In this document: piece after piece, positions 23,559 through 32,735 of the stretch | Layout of the letters: the number at the start of each line of letters is the position of its first letter | Numbering within the stretch: the stretch's first letter is position 1 | NCBI RefSeq assembly: GCF_005862305.2 | Contig: NZ_CP054025.1 | Coordinates: 186,001-250,000 of the forward strand | DNA length: 64,000 nt | Source of the DNA: Rhizobium indicum | GTDB taxonomy: Bacteria; Pseudomonadota; Alphaproteobacteria; Rhizobiales; Rhizobiaceae | Reading direction: 5' to 3' | Made by a program: the position numbers and the translations under genes | Notes under the pieces: generated by a model | The model's input: the letters and a program-made list of their open reading frames with translations, nothing else | What the model was told of the DNA's origin: nothing | Databases searched by the model: none

Positions 23559-26534
23559 ATGACAAATATCGAGCAGATGCAGGAACAGCGACTTGAAGCG
23601 CTCCGACTGACGAAGTCGGGATCACCGAAGCTGCCGTCCAATCCGTTTTTCGGCGTCGGTCCGATCACGGATGCGACCACCGACGAAGTGGATAGCCGCC
23701 TGCGGCGCATCGCTTTCGATACATGGATCGAGAAGACCTATCGCAAGTTCGACGACAAGGGCAACGATATCGGCGGCTTCACCACCGCCGAAATTACCCG
23801 CAGCATGCACCGCGGCTACCCGGCGGATAAAATTCTGACCGACATGATGCGGGCGATCCACCGCTATTTCCACTTCCCGAAGGCGAACCGGATGGCTGTG
23901 GGACTCGGCGGCGGTCACAGTGGCTATACCGTCTGCGTCCAGCACCTGATGAACGCCAACGACGCCTCGCAGCGCGTCTACGTCGATACGCCGCGCCCGG
24001 AAAGCGATCCGGCCCGCGCGGCAGGCTTCTTCCGTCAGTCCTGGGCCACACAGCTGATCGAGATGCAGCGCTTCGCCGAAAAGGGCTGCGAAAGCCGCAT
24101 TCATTTTGCCGCCTCCGAGGGTGTGATTCCGACGGCCGCCGAGCTTTCCGCTCTCGGCGTGTCGATCTTCGTCGGCGTCGGCCACGAGACGACCGGCGCC
24201 AATGCCTATACCAGCCGTGAGATCCACGAGCTGCTGAACTGGATCGATGGCGATCCGGCAAATCGTCATGCAGTGTTCGACGCGACGTCGATGCTGGGCG
24301 CCATGCCTTGGGAGCCCGAGCTGGTCGATGCCGTGATGGCGAAATGCTGCTTGTTCATGCCGTTCCAGAAGGCGATCGGCGGGGTGTCGGGGTATTTCGT
24401 CGCCTCCTTCACACCGCATGCTTTGGCGCTCGTTGAGAAAAACCAGCAGGATCCGTCATGGGCGATCCCGCGCCAGCTCAAGATCGCGCCGCCGATCGAT
24501 GCCCGGCAGCCGCTTTCAGCCAAGCGATCCGTGGATGCCGGACCGTTTTACGATGCAGCGGAAGACCGCATGCTCGGCGGCGTCATCAATACCTACAGCG
24601 CGCTTGCCTTTGCCGAAACCACCTTCGGCCTCCTGCAGTCCGAGGCGCGGGTCGGCTCGGTGGTCGAGCTCAACAAGCGGTCTGCGGCCAATCGGGCGGT
24701 GATCGACGGCTGGGTCGAGTCGCAGCCGCTGTTTTCGCTCACCGTCACCGATGCCGAGCGGCGCGGTGCGGCAGTGACGCTGCTAAAGGTTGAGGACGCC
24801 GGCATTACCGATCCTGCGATCCATGCCCGCATTATCGCACGTTCGAAGCAACTGCTCGGCTATGAGGGCTTTACCCATCCGAACGGCGCGTTCGAGCCCG
24901 GCCTCGACGCCGCGCGTTACGTCAACGCATTCCCGGGAACGCCCGGCGACTACCGCGCCTGGGTCGGCGGCATCCGCGAGCCGGCCGATATCGTCGCGCT
25001 GCTGGAGAACCTGCAATATGCCTATCTGCGCGCCAAGATCGTCGTGATCGAGGAGGAACTGGCAAAGCAGGGCGTCACGTTCGCGGCGCCTGTGAAGGCC
25101 GGCGCGATGGTCCGCAAGGACGATCCCGAACACGCCTATACGGTGCTGATCGCCGATCTGGTCGGCCTGCGCCTCGGCGCCGATGGGGAGCCCGACGACA
25201 GCGAGATCAGGACCTATGTCGAGGAAAAGGGCGGCGTCTTCCATACCGGCCCGATCGACGACAGGGCGGCGCTGGAAAAGGGCCGCATCCATTTCTTCTA
25301 CCAGCCAAATCTCAGCACCGAGGCCGAAATCCTGCCGCAGACGGACAAGGGCCAGTATGACGCGCTGATCGCGGCGGCGACCTTCATCCCGAAGGCCTCC
25401 GTCTTCTCGTTCGGCGGCGTGCGCATCGGCGCGGGTACCGGCAATATGGGCTCGGCCTCCTGGGGCGGCGGCAACGGCGAGGGCGGCGAGGCGCCATTGA
25501 TGAACACGCCCGGCATCAACAGCCGGGCGACCGCCCAGATGGCGATGAAGGCGATCCTCAAGGTTGTTCCCGACCTGCCCGTCGACAGGCTGCACCGGAT
25601 GGTCGCCAACGGCGACTTTGATACCGGGCGCCAGCTCAAGGACTTCCCGACCGCCAAGCTGGAGGGCCGGAAAATCGCCATTCTCGGCTACGGCAATATC
25701 GGTCGCGAAGTCGCCAAGCTCGCCAAGGCTTTCGGCATGAAGGTGGTGATCTACGCGCGCCAGCATCACCAGCGCTGGATCGAGTCGGAAGGCTTCGATT
25801 ACGCCGCAAGTCCGGTTGAAGCGGCAACCGCCGCCGACGTGCTCTCCGTCCATATCGGTCTCGGCCGGCTGGATGCTGCGACAGGCGTTTACTCCAACGC
25901 AGGGGTGGTCGACACACAGGTTCTCGGCACGATGAACGATGGTGCGGTGCTGGTCAACTACGACCGGGGCGAGGTCGTCGATGCAGCGGCGCTCGACCGG
26001 GCGCTGTCATCAGGAAAGATTGCCCATGCGGCAATCGACGCGGATCTCTTCAAGGATGCAGAGACCGGCAAGCTCAGCGGACCGATGGTTCCCTATCTGC
26101 CGCTCGAAGAGCGCCATAAGGGCAAGCTGGAACTGCTGCCGCACGCCGCCGCCGATACCGACCATCCTTCTCGGGTGACCGGCGCCAAGCAGGCGGTCGA
26201 TCAGATCTTCGATGTCATCCGCTTCAAGTCGGTCACCAATCTGAAGGGTGATCTGCCGGACGGGTACGTCTCGGCAGGCGGCCGCACACCGGCCGGAATC
26301 GGCAGGGTGACGAAGCGGGTGGTCAGCGAGATCAGCGGCAATTCGGAACTGCTGGACGAATTGCGGCGGACCTCGGAAAAGGTCGCGGCGATCGTCGGCG
26401 CGCTCTCCGTTGTCTCCGACCCGAGCCACCGCGACCGGATCGTCGATCGCTATACCGGTCTGCTGGCCGAAAATGCCGGCCGGCAGCGGGCGCTTCTCGA
26501 ACAGCTTGGTCTCTACGGGCCGGCGGCGGAGTAA
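23559..26534 (+). CDS. Fusion of class-V aminotransferase (SerC-like) and D-2-hydroxyacid dehydrogenase (SerA-like)
   Basis: 991 residues. Residues ~20-510 are a PLP fold-type-I class-V aminotransferase: GLGGGHSGYTVCVQ cofactor loop, FDATSMLGAMPWE, and the probable PLP lysine Lys271 in MPFQKAIGGVSG. Residues ~600-910 are an NAD-binding 2-hydroxyacid dehydrogenase: AILGYGNIGREVAKLAKAFGMKVVIYAR near 708, Arg803 in NYDRGEVVD and the catalytic His862 in LLPHAAADTDHP. The remaining ~100 residues have no obvious ACT domain. The pair of activities equals steps one and two of serine synthesis, but related substrates are possible. The ATG at 23559 is preferred over 23520. It stands alone 190 bp after the hydroxyproline-like operon. 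Confidence 0.85.
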   Translation: MTNIEQMQEQRLEALRLTKSGSPKLPSNPFFGVGPITDATTDEVDSRLRRIAFDTWIEKTYRKFDDKGNDIGGFTTAEITRSMHRGYPADKILTDMMRAIHRYFHFPKANRMAVGLGGGHSGYTVCVQHLMNANDASQRVYVDTPRPESDPARAAGFFRQSWATQLIEMQRFAEKGCESRIHFAASEGVIPTAAELSALGVSIFVGVGHETTGANAYTSREIHELLNWIDGDPANRHAVFDATSMLGAMPWEPELVDAVMAKCCLFMPFQKAIGGVSGYFVASFTPHALALVEKNQQDPSWAIPRQLKIAPPIDARQPLSAKRSVDAGPFYDAAEDRMLGGVINTYSALAFAETTFGLLQSEARVGSVVELNKRSAANRAVIDGWVESQPLFSLTVTDAERRGAAVTLLKVEDAGITDPAIHARIIARSKQLLGYEGFTHPNGAFEPGLDAARYVNAFPGTPGDYRAWVGGIREPADIVALLENLQYAYLRAKIVVIEEELAKQGVTFAAPVKAGAMVRKDDPEHAYTVLIADLVGLRLGADGEPDDSEIRTYVEEKGGVFHTGPIDDRAALEKGRIHFFYQPNLSTEAEILPQTDKGQYDALIAAATFIPKASVFSFGGVRIGAGTGNMGSASWGGGNGEGGEAPLMNTPGINSRATAQMAMKAILKVVPDLPVDRLHRMVANGDFDTGRQLKDFPTAKLEGRKIAILGYGNIGREVAKLAKAFGMKVVIYARQHHQRWIESEGFDYAASPVEAATAADVLSVHIGLGRLDAATGVYSNAGVVDTQVLGTMNDGAVLVNYDRGEVVDAAALDRALSSGKIAHAAIDADLFKDAETGKLSGPMVPYLPLEERHKGKLELLPHAAADTDHPSRVTGAKQAVDQIFDVIRFKSVTNLKGDLPDGYVSAGGRTPAGIGRVTKRVVSEISGNSELLDELRRTSEKVAAIVGALSVVSDPSHRDRIVDRYTGLLAENAGRQRALLEQLGLYGPAAE

Positions 26535-26640
26535 GCCGCGGTCATGCCCGGTGTGCGCCGCTCTTTTTCTGACCGAGCCGGCCGGCTATCTCATCCGGAT
26601 CCCCCATGACGGCTAGTCTGAAGACGATGGTCGCACCTTA

Positions 26641-26680
26641 GAGCATTCCGTGACTCGGAGAAAAACGGAACCGATCTAGT
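26641..26680. repeat. Short rhizobial intergenic repeat-like element
   Basis: GAGCATTCCGTGACTCGGAG followed by AACGGAACCGATCTAG resembles the short imperfect palindromes scattered between genes in Rhizobium. The surrounding 26535-26811 region between convergent genes contains nothing else that I can identify. Confidence 0.35.
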
Positions 26681-26811
26681 TGCGGCCCCGGCTCCCGGCG
26701 CGACATGGACCGAAGCCGAAGGTCTTCCCATATGCAGGCAACGCGGCATCGACGGCACATTCAACAGCGTTGAGCCTTGACGGACCCAGATGCGATGCCT
26801 CAGCGAGACCG

Positions 26812-27594
26812 TTACTGCATGTACCAGCCATGGCTGACGACCAGTGACTGGCCGGTGAGAGCATTGGTCTCGAAATCGGCAAACAGCAGCGCCACTTCGG
26901 CGACATCGTCGACCGTGGTAAACTGTGCATCCACCGTGCCGCCGAGCATTACCTTCTTGATGACCTCGTCTTCGGAAATTCCGAGTTCCTTTGCCTGTTC
27001 CGGAATTTGCTTGTCGACGAGCGGCGTCCGGACGAAGCCGGGACAGATGACGTTGGCGCGCACGCCATCCGGTCCGCCTTCCTTGGCGACCACGCGAGCA
27101 AGGCCGAGCAAGCCGTGCTTGGCGGTGACGTAGGCCGATTTCAGCGGCGAAGCCTCATGCGAATGCACCGAGCCCATATAGATGATCGCGCCGCCCTTCT
27201 GCGCCTTCATATGTGGAACGCAAGCCTTGGTGGTGAGGAACGCGCCATCGAGATGGATGGCGAGCATCTTCTTCCAGTCGGAAAAGGCGTAGTCCTCGAT
27301 CTTGTTGACGATCTGGATGCCGGCATTGGAGACGAGCACGTCCACCCGGCCCCACTTGGTTACGACGGCGGCGACGCCGGCATTCACGGCTTCCTCGCTC
27401 GTCACGTCCATCGCAAGACCGATCGCCTCGCCCGGGCCCGCAGCCGTCAAGTCCTTGGCCGCCGCTTCCGCCGCCTCGAGCTTCAGGTCGGCGATGACGA
27501 CCTTGGCACCTTCTGAAACGTATTTTTTGGCGATCGCCAGTCCGATACCGCTGGCCGAGCCGGTGACGATGCAGACCTTGTCCCTGAGCTTCAT
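26812..27594 (-). CDS. bdhA: D-3-hydroxybutyrate dehydrogenase
   Basis: 260 residues of the classical SDR family. The NAD-binding TGSASGIG lies at 11-18, and the catalytic Ser142, Tyr155 and Lys159 (SAYVTAKHG) are present. The C-terminus SHGWYMQ is characteristic of rhizobial BdhA, which oxidises 3-hydroxybutyrate to acetoacetate in polyhydroxybutyrate breakdown. AGGAG lies before the ATG. It is third in the operon patatin-adc-bdhA, 11 bp after the decarboxylase. Confidence 0.95.
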   Translation of the reverse strand: MKLRDKVCIVTGSASGIGLAIAKKYVSEGAKVVIADLKLEAAEAAAKDLTAAGPGEAIGLAMDVTSEEAVNAGVAAVVTKWGRVDVLVSNAGIQIVNKIEDYAFSDWKKMLAIHLDGAFLTTKACVPHMKAQKGGAIIYMGSVHSHEASPLKSAYVTAKHGLLGLARVVAKEGGPDGVRANVICPGFVRTPLVDKQIPEQAKELGISEDEVIKKVMLGGTVDAQFTTVDDVAEVALLFADFETNALTGQSLVVSHGWYMQ

Positions 27595-27605
27595 GGTTCG
27601 ACTCC

Positions 27606-28346
27606 TTATTTTGCAAGATAATCATGGACCACTTCGCCGAGGCCCAGCGTCAGGTCCGAGAGAATATGGACGGCGGATTTGACCTCAAGCACCGGCAGAT
27701 CGGCGACCGGCGCCAGCGCGTGCGGAAACAGCGCCAGGGCGCCCGGTCCTTCCCACGCGCCCTTCACCGTCAGATCCTCCAGATAGTAGCGCACCAGTTC
27801 GCAGATGCGCGGTGTGCAATCGACATGTGGAATAATCTTCAGCATGAAATTCGGCTGCTTCAGGCTTTCGAGGATTTTCGCCTCGTCGAGTGACCGATGC
27901 TTGAAGCCCATCGTTGCGGTGGCGACGCGCTGACCGCCATAGTCGAGCGTGCCGACCAGCGCATCCTTGACGGATGTCAGCGATGGCTCGGCCAGTTTCT
28001 TCGGAAAGCCCCAGATTTCGCGTCCGCCGGCGATCGGCGCGTCGTCGTTGAGATACATGGAATGCACGTAACCGCCATGGACCCCTTGATAGGACACCGG
28101 GATGACCTGGCCGGATTCGGTATAGTCGCCAAAGCCGGTCGAGTCCGGCATGCGGATGAATTCGTATTTCACCAGCGGCTCATCGTACTGCAGCGGTTCG
28201 GGCACGACCCGGCGCAGGGCCTCCGGATCGGTGCGATAGGTGATGATCATATATTCGCGATTGACGAACCGGTAAGGCCCTGGCGGATAGGATGGACTGG
28301 TCAGCGGCATGGCAAAGGCATTGCGAACGACATCTTCAATTTTCAT
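27606..28346 (-). CDS. adc: Acetoacetate decarboxylase
   Basis: 246 residues, normal length. The Schiff-base lysine pair is Lys116-Lys117 in [13 protein letters not shown], matching the Lys115/Lys116 pair of the clostridial enzyme. The product is acetone and CO2 from acetoacetate, the product of the neighbouring dehydrogenase. The ATG at 28346 overlaps the stop of the upstream patatin gene (ATGA), so the start is well supported. Confidence 0.95.
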   Translation of the reverse strand: MKIEDVVRNAFAMPLTSPSYPPGPYRFVNREYMIITYRTDPEALRRVVPEPLQYDEPLVKYEFIRMPDSTGFGDYTESGQVIPVSYQGVHGGYVHSMYLNDDAPIAGGREIWGFPKKLAEPSLTSVKDALVGTLDYGGQRVATATMGFKHRSLDEAKILESLKQPNFMLKIIPHVDCTPRICELVRYYLEDLTVKGAWEGPGALALFPHALAPVADLPVLEVKSAVHILSDLTLGLGEVVHDYLAK

Positions 28347-29473
28347 GGTTTTTTCCCACGCAGGCGTTGCTCGGCAAGGTCGAAAATCCGTATCCCATTG
28401 GTCGGACGCGTTCGGTCGAGCCAATCTGGATGGTTCAGCGTCTCGACCACATCGTCATGGCCGGCCTTCCAGTGTTCCTCCACGGAGAGCCGCGAAAACT
28501 CATAGTCCTTAGATCCGGTTTCATACGCGGCATGCCGATAGATCAGGTGCACCATGGTGACGGCGCAATCATTGCCGATCTTTTCAAGGAGCCTCGCATC
28601 AGGATCGTCCTTCAGCTCAGGCGGCAGCTTTTCAGTCAGCCTCTTGGCCGCCATGCGCACCGACTGAAGCTTGCGGAACTGGTCGGTGTTGAGCCGCGTG
28701 CGGCTGGAAAAACGGATTTCCTTCTCGCGGGCATCGACGTCAAAGACATCCTTCGGCAGCACGCCCTTGGCGCTGAACAAATCGACCTGGAAGATGCAAA
28801 GATCTGTCTCCAACTCGCTACCACCGAGAATGCGCTGCAGCGGCGTGTTGGAAACGATACCTCCATCCCAATAATAGCGGCCGTCGATCTCGACGGGCGC
28901 AAAACCCGGCGGCAACGCCCCGGAGGCGGCCACGTGTTTGGGCGAAAACGCGCAATCGCGGTTGTCGAAATAATTGAAGTTACCGCTAACAACATCGACT
29001 GCCCCGAGGCTCAGACGGATGGCACCTGAATTGATCAGGTCGAAATCGACCAGACCGGCGAGGGTCTCCTGCAGCGGCGCGGTGTCGTAAAGGCTGATCG
29101 CGGCCATCGGATCGCCCGGGATGTTCCATGGCGCAAAGACGCGCGGCGTGAAAAAGCCGGGAACGCCGGTCAAAGACCCCAGAAAAGCGGAGGATTCGTT
29201 GAACCATTTGCGCATCGCATTGCCATTGCCGAGAAAATGGCCGGGCAGTCCGGACGAGACCCGATGCCAGAAGGTCCTTAGGTTATCGACACGCTGATCG
29301 ACGGGGCTTCCGGCAATGATGGCTGAGTTGATCGAACCGATAGATATCCCGGCCAGCCAGTCGGGGCGGATGCCAGCCTCATGCAAAGCTTCGTAAGCGC
29401 CGGCCTGGTAGGCACCCAAAGCACCACCGCCCTGAAACACCAGCACGGTTTTCTCTGTCGGAATAGTACTCAC
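28343..29473 (-). CDS. Patatin-like phospholipase / depolymerase with DUF3734 region
   Basis: 376 residues. The patatin oxyanion loop [11 protein letters not shown] (from residue 15), the nucleophile Ser44 in GISIGS and the catalytic Asp203 in YYWDGG form the Ser-Asp dyad. The C-terminal half ([27 protein letters not shown] and beyond) matches the DUF3734 region seen in rhizobial patatins next to bdhA and adc. A GTG at 29473, with AAGGAAA about ten bases before it, gives the conserved N-terminus; a start at 29545 would add an unrelated 24 residues. It could hydrolyse lipids or polyhydroxybutyrate oligomers. Confidence 0.9.
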   Translation of the reverse strand: MSTIPTEKTVLVFQGGGALGAYQAGAYEALHEAGIRPDWLAGISIGSINSAIIAGSPVDQRVDNLRTFWHRVSSGLPGHFLGNGNAMRKWFNESSAFLGSLTGVPGFFTPRVFAPWNIPGDPMAAISLYDTAPLQETLAGLVDFDLINSGAIRLSLGAVDVVSGNFNYFDNRDCAFSPKHVAASGALPPGFAPVEIDGRYYWDGGIVSNTPLQRILGGSELETDLCIFQVDLFSAKGVLPKDVFDVDAREKEIRFSSRTRLNTDQFRKLQSVRMAAKRLTEKLPPELKDDPDARLLEKIGNDCAVTMVHLIYRHAAYETGSKDYEFSRLSVEEHWKAGHDDVVETLNHPDWLDRTRPTNGIRIFDLAEQRLRGKKP

Positions 29474-29965
29474 GGGGCGCTTTTCCTTAAATGCTGCAGC
29501 CGCTAACAAATAGCACAGGAAAGGCCATCGAGCTGCACAGGGCAAATTAAGTTTTAGTAATGCAGGAAGGCTTCTTCGCTAATCTTATTCATGCAATTTC
29601 AATGACTTGCTAGTCAAATCGGCGAATTCTTCGCAATCATTGAGCCTTTTTGGTAGTCCCGCCGAGCGCATCTTGCAATGCAACAAAATGTGACAACACC
29701 GGCTGTGTGGAGATGTAGACCGCGAATTCACCCACGCCAGGCCAATCCTTCATTTCAGGTTTGCTACGCCGTTCGACCAGCGTCGTCAGTTGGTTCAATC
29801 AACGAAGTCTCGCTTCGAGACAGGAGCATTCGCAAGTTCCATAATATCCGTTACGCCGCAAATTTATGTGTAGCCGCAAAGTTGAAGTGTCCTGTTTCTG
29901 CAAAGTTGGAATGTCACACTCCCCGGGTTTGATGACGGTGGAGATTGCGGATGGGATTGATAGCG
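29474..29965. other. Promoter region of the patatin operon and IS boundary
   Basis: No gene is evident. The left part is AT-richer and should hold the promoter of the leftward patatin operon. Near 29810-29826 a small GTCTC/GAGAC hairpin occurs. From about 29870 the sequence becomes the end of an insertion sequence, with GCAAAGTTGAAGTGTCC and GCAAAGTTGGAATGTCA as near-direct repeats. Confidence 0.4.
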
Positions 29966-30094
29966 ATGAGCGAGCGCGACCTGCAACGGATCGAGATTCT
30001 ATCGAAAGTGATCGCCGGCCGGATGACGATGGTGTCGGCAGGAAGAGCGAAACGTCGCTTCCGGAACAATGCGTCTTCATCCGAGTTTGCTTAG
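29966..30094 (+). pseudogene. Transposase remnant (ISNCY-type N-terminus)
   Basis: Only the first ~25 residues (MSERDLQRIEILSKVIAGRM then TMVSA) match the start of an ISNCY-type transposase. After that the reading turns into unrelated sequence and stops at 30094. It is a terminal fragment of an element whose left end lies just upstream. It marks the left border of the polysaccharide locus. Confidence 0.6.
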
Positions 30095-30152
30095 CTGGAG
30101 TAGCCGCTCGCGAAATCCCTCGTGAGTAGCGCCATCTTCACAGGAATCCCTA

Positions 30153-30557
30153 ATGATATTACCGCAAGGCACAGTCGTCGCCGTCACTGACGGCGAGAAG
30201 CTAGACCTCTATCGCAATAACGGGTCGGGTACGGAGCTAAGTCTGTCCCTCATACATGGCGTATCGATTGTGGATGAAGCCAAAGGCTCCGGTGGACGTC
30301 ACGGAAGCACGTCGGCAAATCCGGATGAAAGCCAGCTCGCCGAAGACGGGTTCTCCGCAGGCATCGCGCAGTACCTCAACAAGCAAGTGCTCGTAGGCGA
30401 GATCGAACATCTGGCTATCATTTCCGCGCCGCGTTCGCTGGGCGAACTGCGCAAGCACTACCACAAGTTTCTTGCTGCAAAACTCCTGCTTGAAATCCCC
30501 AAGGAGCTCACCGGCCACTCCGTCGAAGACATCGAGAAGGCCGTCCTGGGGGCTTGA
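30153..30557 (+). CDS. Host attachment family protein
   Basis: 134 residues matching the small family annotated as required for attachment to host cells in Agrobacterium. Visible conservation: VVAVTDGEKLDLYRN at the N-terminus, the central FSAGIAQYLNKQVLVGEIEHLAIISAPRSLGELRKHYH block and the C-terminal KELTGHSVEDIEKAV. No signal peptide or membrane segment, so it is probably cytoplasmic despite its name; its biochemical role is unknown. It stands alone between two transposase remnants. Confidence 0.85.
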   Translation: MILPQGTVVAVTDGEKLDLYRNNGSGTELSLSLIHGVSIVDEAKGSGGRHGSTSANPDESQLAEDGFSAGIAQYLNKQVLVGEIEHLAIISAPRSLGELRKHYHKFLAAKLLLEIPKELTGHSVEDIEKAVLGA

Positions 30558-30612
30558 GTTTCTGTCGAGACAGGCATCGAAACGCCCTATCATTTGGCGA
30601 TTCTTAGTAGAT

Positions 30613-30912
30613 TTATATTCGTTTTATCTTCACTGATTTCGCCTGTGGAGGAGCGATGTTGGTCTTCGAGCGATAGGCGCTGTGGGCCCACACCGTCGAT
30701 GCCGTATTGTCCTTGGCGACGACATTCCTGAGTTGGGCGCCGTCATGGGCGCTCGCACTCGTCACCGTCCATCCCCGGATGAAGCCGTGCGCTCGGTCGA
30801 TGCCGGCATGGTTTTTGTATCCGAACATCGGAATAGCAATGTCATGTGCCTGGTCGCGGCTGGTGTCGGAGTTTCCATGGGCTGCTTCGCCTTGGAATAC
30901 TTCACCGTCCAA
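30613..30912 (-). pseudogene. IS5-family transposase fragment
   Basis: An internal piece reads AIPMFGYKNHAGIDRAHGFI, GWTVTSASAHDGAQLRNVV and DNTASTVWAHSAYRSK, the DDE-domain core of IS5-group transposases. Both ends are lost and the C-terminal residues are unrelated. No intact inverted repeats are seen. Confidence 0.75.
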
Positions 30913-30978
30913 CGCGCGTACACGCGGCTTCGGCGGTGTGTCTCTTGGGTCGCTACGTGCCGACTCAGGGTAGCTGGA

Positions 30979-32457
30979 TTACGCGGGCGTTCGAAATTCT
31001 CCGCGGCGAACGAACTGGAGCAAATCCAACGCTTCGCGTTCGGGGCCTGCAGGCTTGCCGCTTGCCAGCCAAAGTACGAAGCTTGCCCCGAAGTAGCCGA
31101 TCCCGCCGATCGGTATCATGATCGCCAGTTGCAGGGACTCTGACCTGTCGGTGATCATGAGGCCGACGCCCCAGACACAGCCAGCCATAACCAGCGCGGC
31201 GGCGATCGAACGCCAGCAGACAAGAAGCTGAGCCCTCACTGACACGCCGGTGAGACGCCTCGCCAGGAAGACATACATCAGGATGCCGATCGCGGCGCTG
31301 ATGCATCGCGCGAACAGAAGACCAACCAGACCACCCCAGACCAGGCCGGCGAAAATCAGGGGAAAGCGGACGAAGATGAAAGCGAGGTCAAGCTGAAACA
31401 GCGACCGCGTGCAGCCGAGGCCCATTGCCAAGGGAGTCACCGGCATTTTAAAGGCGGTGATGGCGAAGACCGCGCCCAACACCTGAGCCACCAGTGCGGC
31501 CGAGGACCACGCCGGGCCAAGGACCATGCTGACGAAGGGCTCGGCAACCAGCGCGAACCCAATGCCTACCGGCAGCGCCGCCGCAACAAGCAGGCCTTGG
31601 GATCGAAGGAATGCATGCCGCAGGCGTTCAGGATCGTCCTGAAGCCGTGCAAAGACTGGGAAGAGCAAGCCTGCGATCGGCGCCGTCGTTTCACGCACTG
31701 GCAGCGAGGCAAGCCTGTCGCCTACGGTGTACTGGCCGAGAGGGCCGGCGCCCAACATGGCGCCAAGCGCAAGCTGGTCGGCGCGCCAATTGACCTCATT
31801 GAGGCCGGAGCTGAGCGCCACCCACCCGGAGAACGAGAACAGATTTCTCCAGTGAGCAAACGAAATGCGCGGCAAATAAGGAAGCAGGACGTACGACATG
31901 ATCACACCCGCCACCTGCGAGGCGAGCGTGCCGATCACGAGCGCCCAGTAGCTGCGAAGAATTAGGGCGATGACGACGGCGACGACCACGCCAACCACCC
32001 TGTTGATCAGGTCGATGAATATCTCTTGGTGAAAGGAAAGGCGCCGCCGGAAGTCCACAAGCCGGGGGTTCACGAGGCCGCTGATCAGTGCGCCGCCTCC
32101 AAGCGCGAAGAATATGCCGATCAGACGGTCGTCCTGATAGGCCCATGCGACGGGATAACCTGCGCTAACCAGCAGGACGGCGATCGCCGCCGCGCGCAGC
32201 ATGTTCAGTGTCCAGGCCGTATTATAATGTTCTCGCTGCGGGCTCTTGTGCTGGATGAGGGCCGAACTGAGCGAAAGTTCGGTTATGGCCGCGATGATCG
32301 AAAGGACGATAGTCGCGAGGCTCACTAGGCCGAAATCGGCAGGTGACAGCAGTCGAGCCAGTGCCAGCATGCTAACCACGCCCAGAAGATTTGAGACGAC
32401 ACGTCCGCCGGCGGACCACATTGCCCCGACACTCAGTTGTTTGCGTACACCTTCCAA
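30979..32457 (-). CDS. Polysaccharide flippase (Wzx / MOP superfamily)
   Basis: 492 residues with about 12 to 14 membrane segments and few charged residues. The N-terminus GAMWSAGGRVVSNLLGVVSMLALARLLSPADFGLVSLATI is typical of Wzx proteins that flip undecaprenyl-linked repeat units to the periplasm. With the Wzy polymerase at 58691 and the Wzz/ExoP-like protein at the right edge it indicates Wzx/Wzy-dependent assembly. Its 3' end is close to the IS5 remnant. It appears to be the only intact flippase in the window. Confidence 0.93.
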   Translation of the reverse strand: MEGVRKQLSVGAMWSAGGRVVSNLLGVVSMLALARLLSPADFGLVSLATIVLSIIAAITELSLSSALIQHKSPQREHYNTAWTLNMLRAAAIAVLLVSAGYPVAWAYQDDRLIGIFFALGGGALISGLVNPRLVDFRRRLSFHQEIFIDLINRVVGVVVAVVIALILRSYWALVIGTLASQVAGVIMSYVLLPYLPRISFAHWRNLFSFSGWVALSSGLNEVNWRADQLALGAMLGAGPLGQYTVGDRLASLPVRETTAPIAGLLFPVFARLQDDPERLRHAFLRSQGLLVAAALPVGIGFALVAEPFVSMVLGPAWSSAALVAQVLGAVFAITAFKMPVTPLAMGLGCTRSLFQLDLAFIFVRFPLIFAGLVWGGLVGLLFARCISAAIGILMYVFLARRLTGVSVRAQLLVCWRSIAAALVMAGCVWGVGLMITDRSESLQLAIMIPIGGIGYFGASFVLWLASGKPAGPEREALDLLQFVRRGEFRTPA

Positions 32458-32735
32458 CGTTGTTTCCTCGCTTACGCTTACAGTGCTAATGCGGTGCAGT
32501 TCTCGGGAGAAATATTCATCGGGCCATGGTGTCCAGCTATGTCTTGCTGGAGGTATAAGACGAACGAAAGGTCAGGTACATCGCAACGCTGACGGCTGAG
32601 GCAGAAGAAACAGCGAAGCCAAAATCCCAGGGCTAGGCAAGTACTCATTGGATCGGTCGCAGCCTCACTGAAGAGCGGAAAAATGTTGATCTGATTCATC
32701 GCAAGAGCATGTCAGTCGCTTTCTTCAACAGCCTG

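Noticed and set aside
24783..25853. 356-codon open frame on the minus strand
   Set aside because: Antisense to the aminotransferase/dehydrogenase fusion; no motif, rich in His and Asp from complementary codons.
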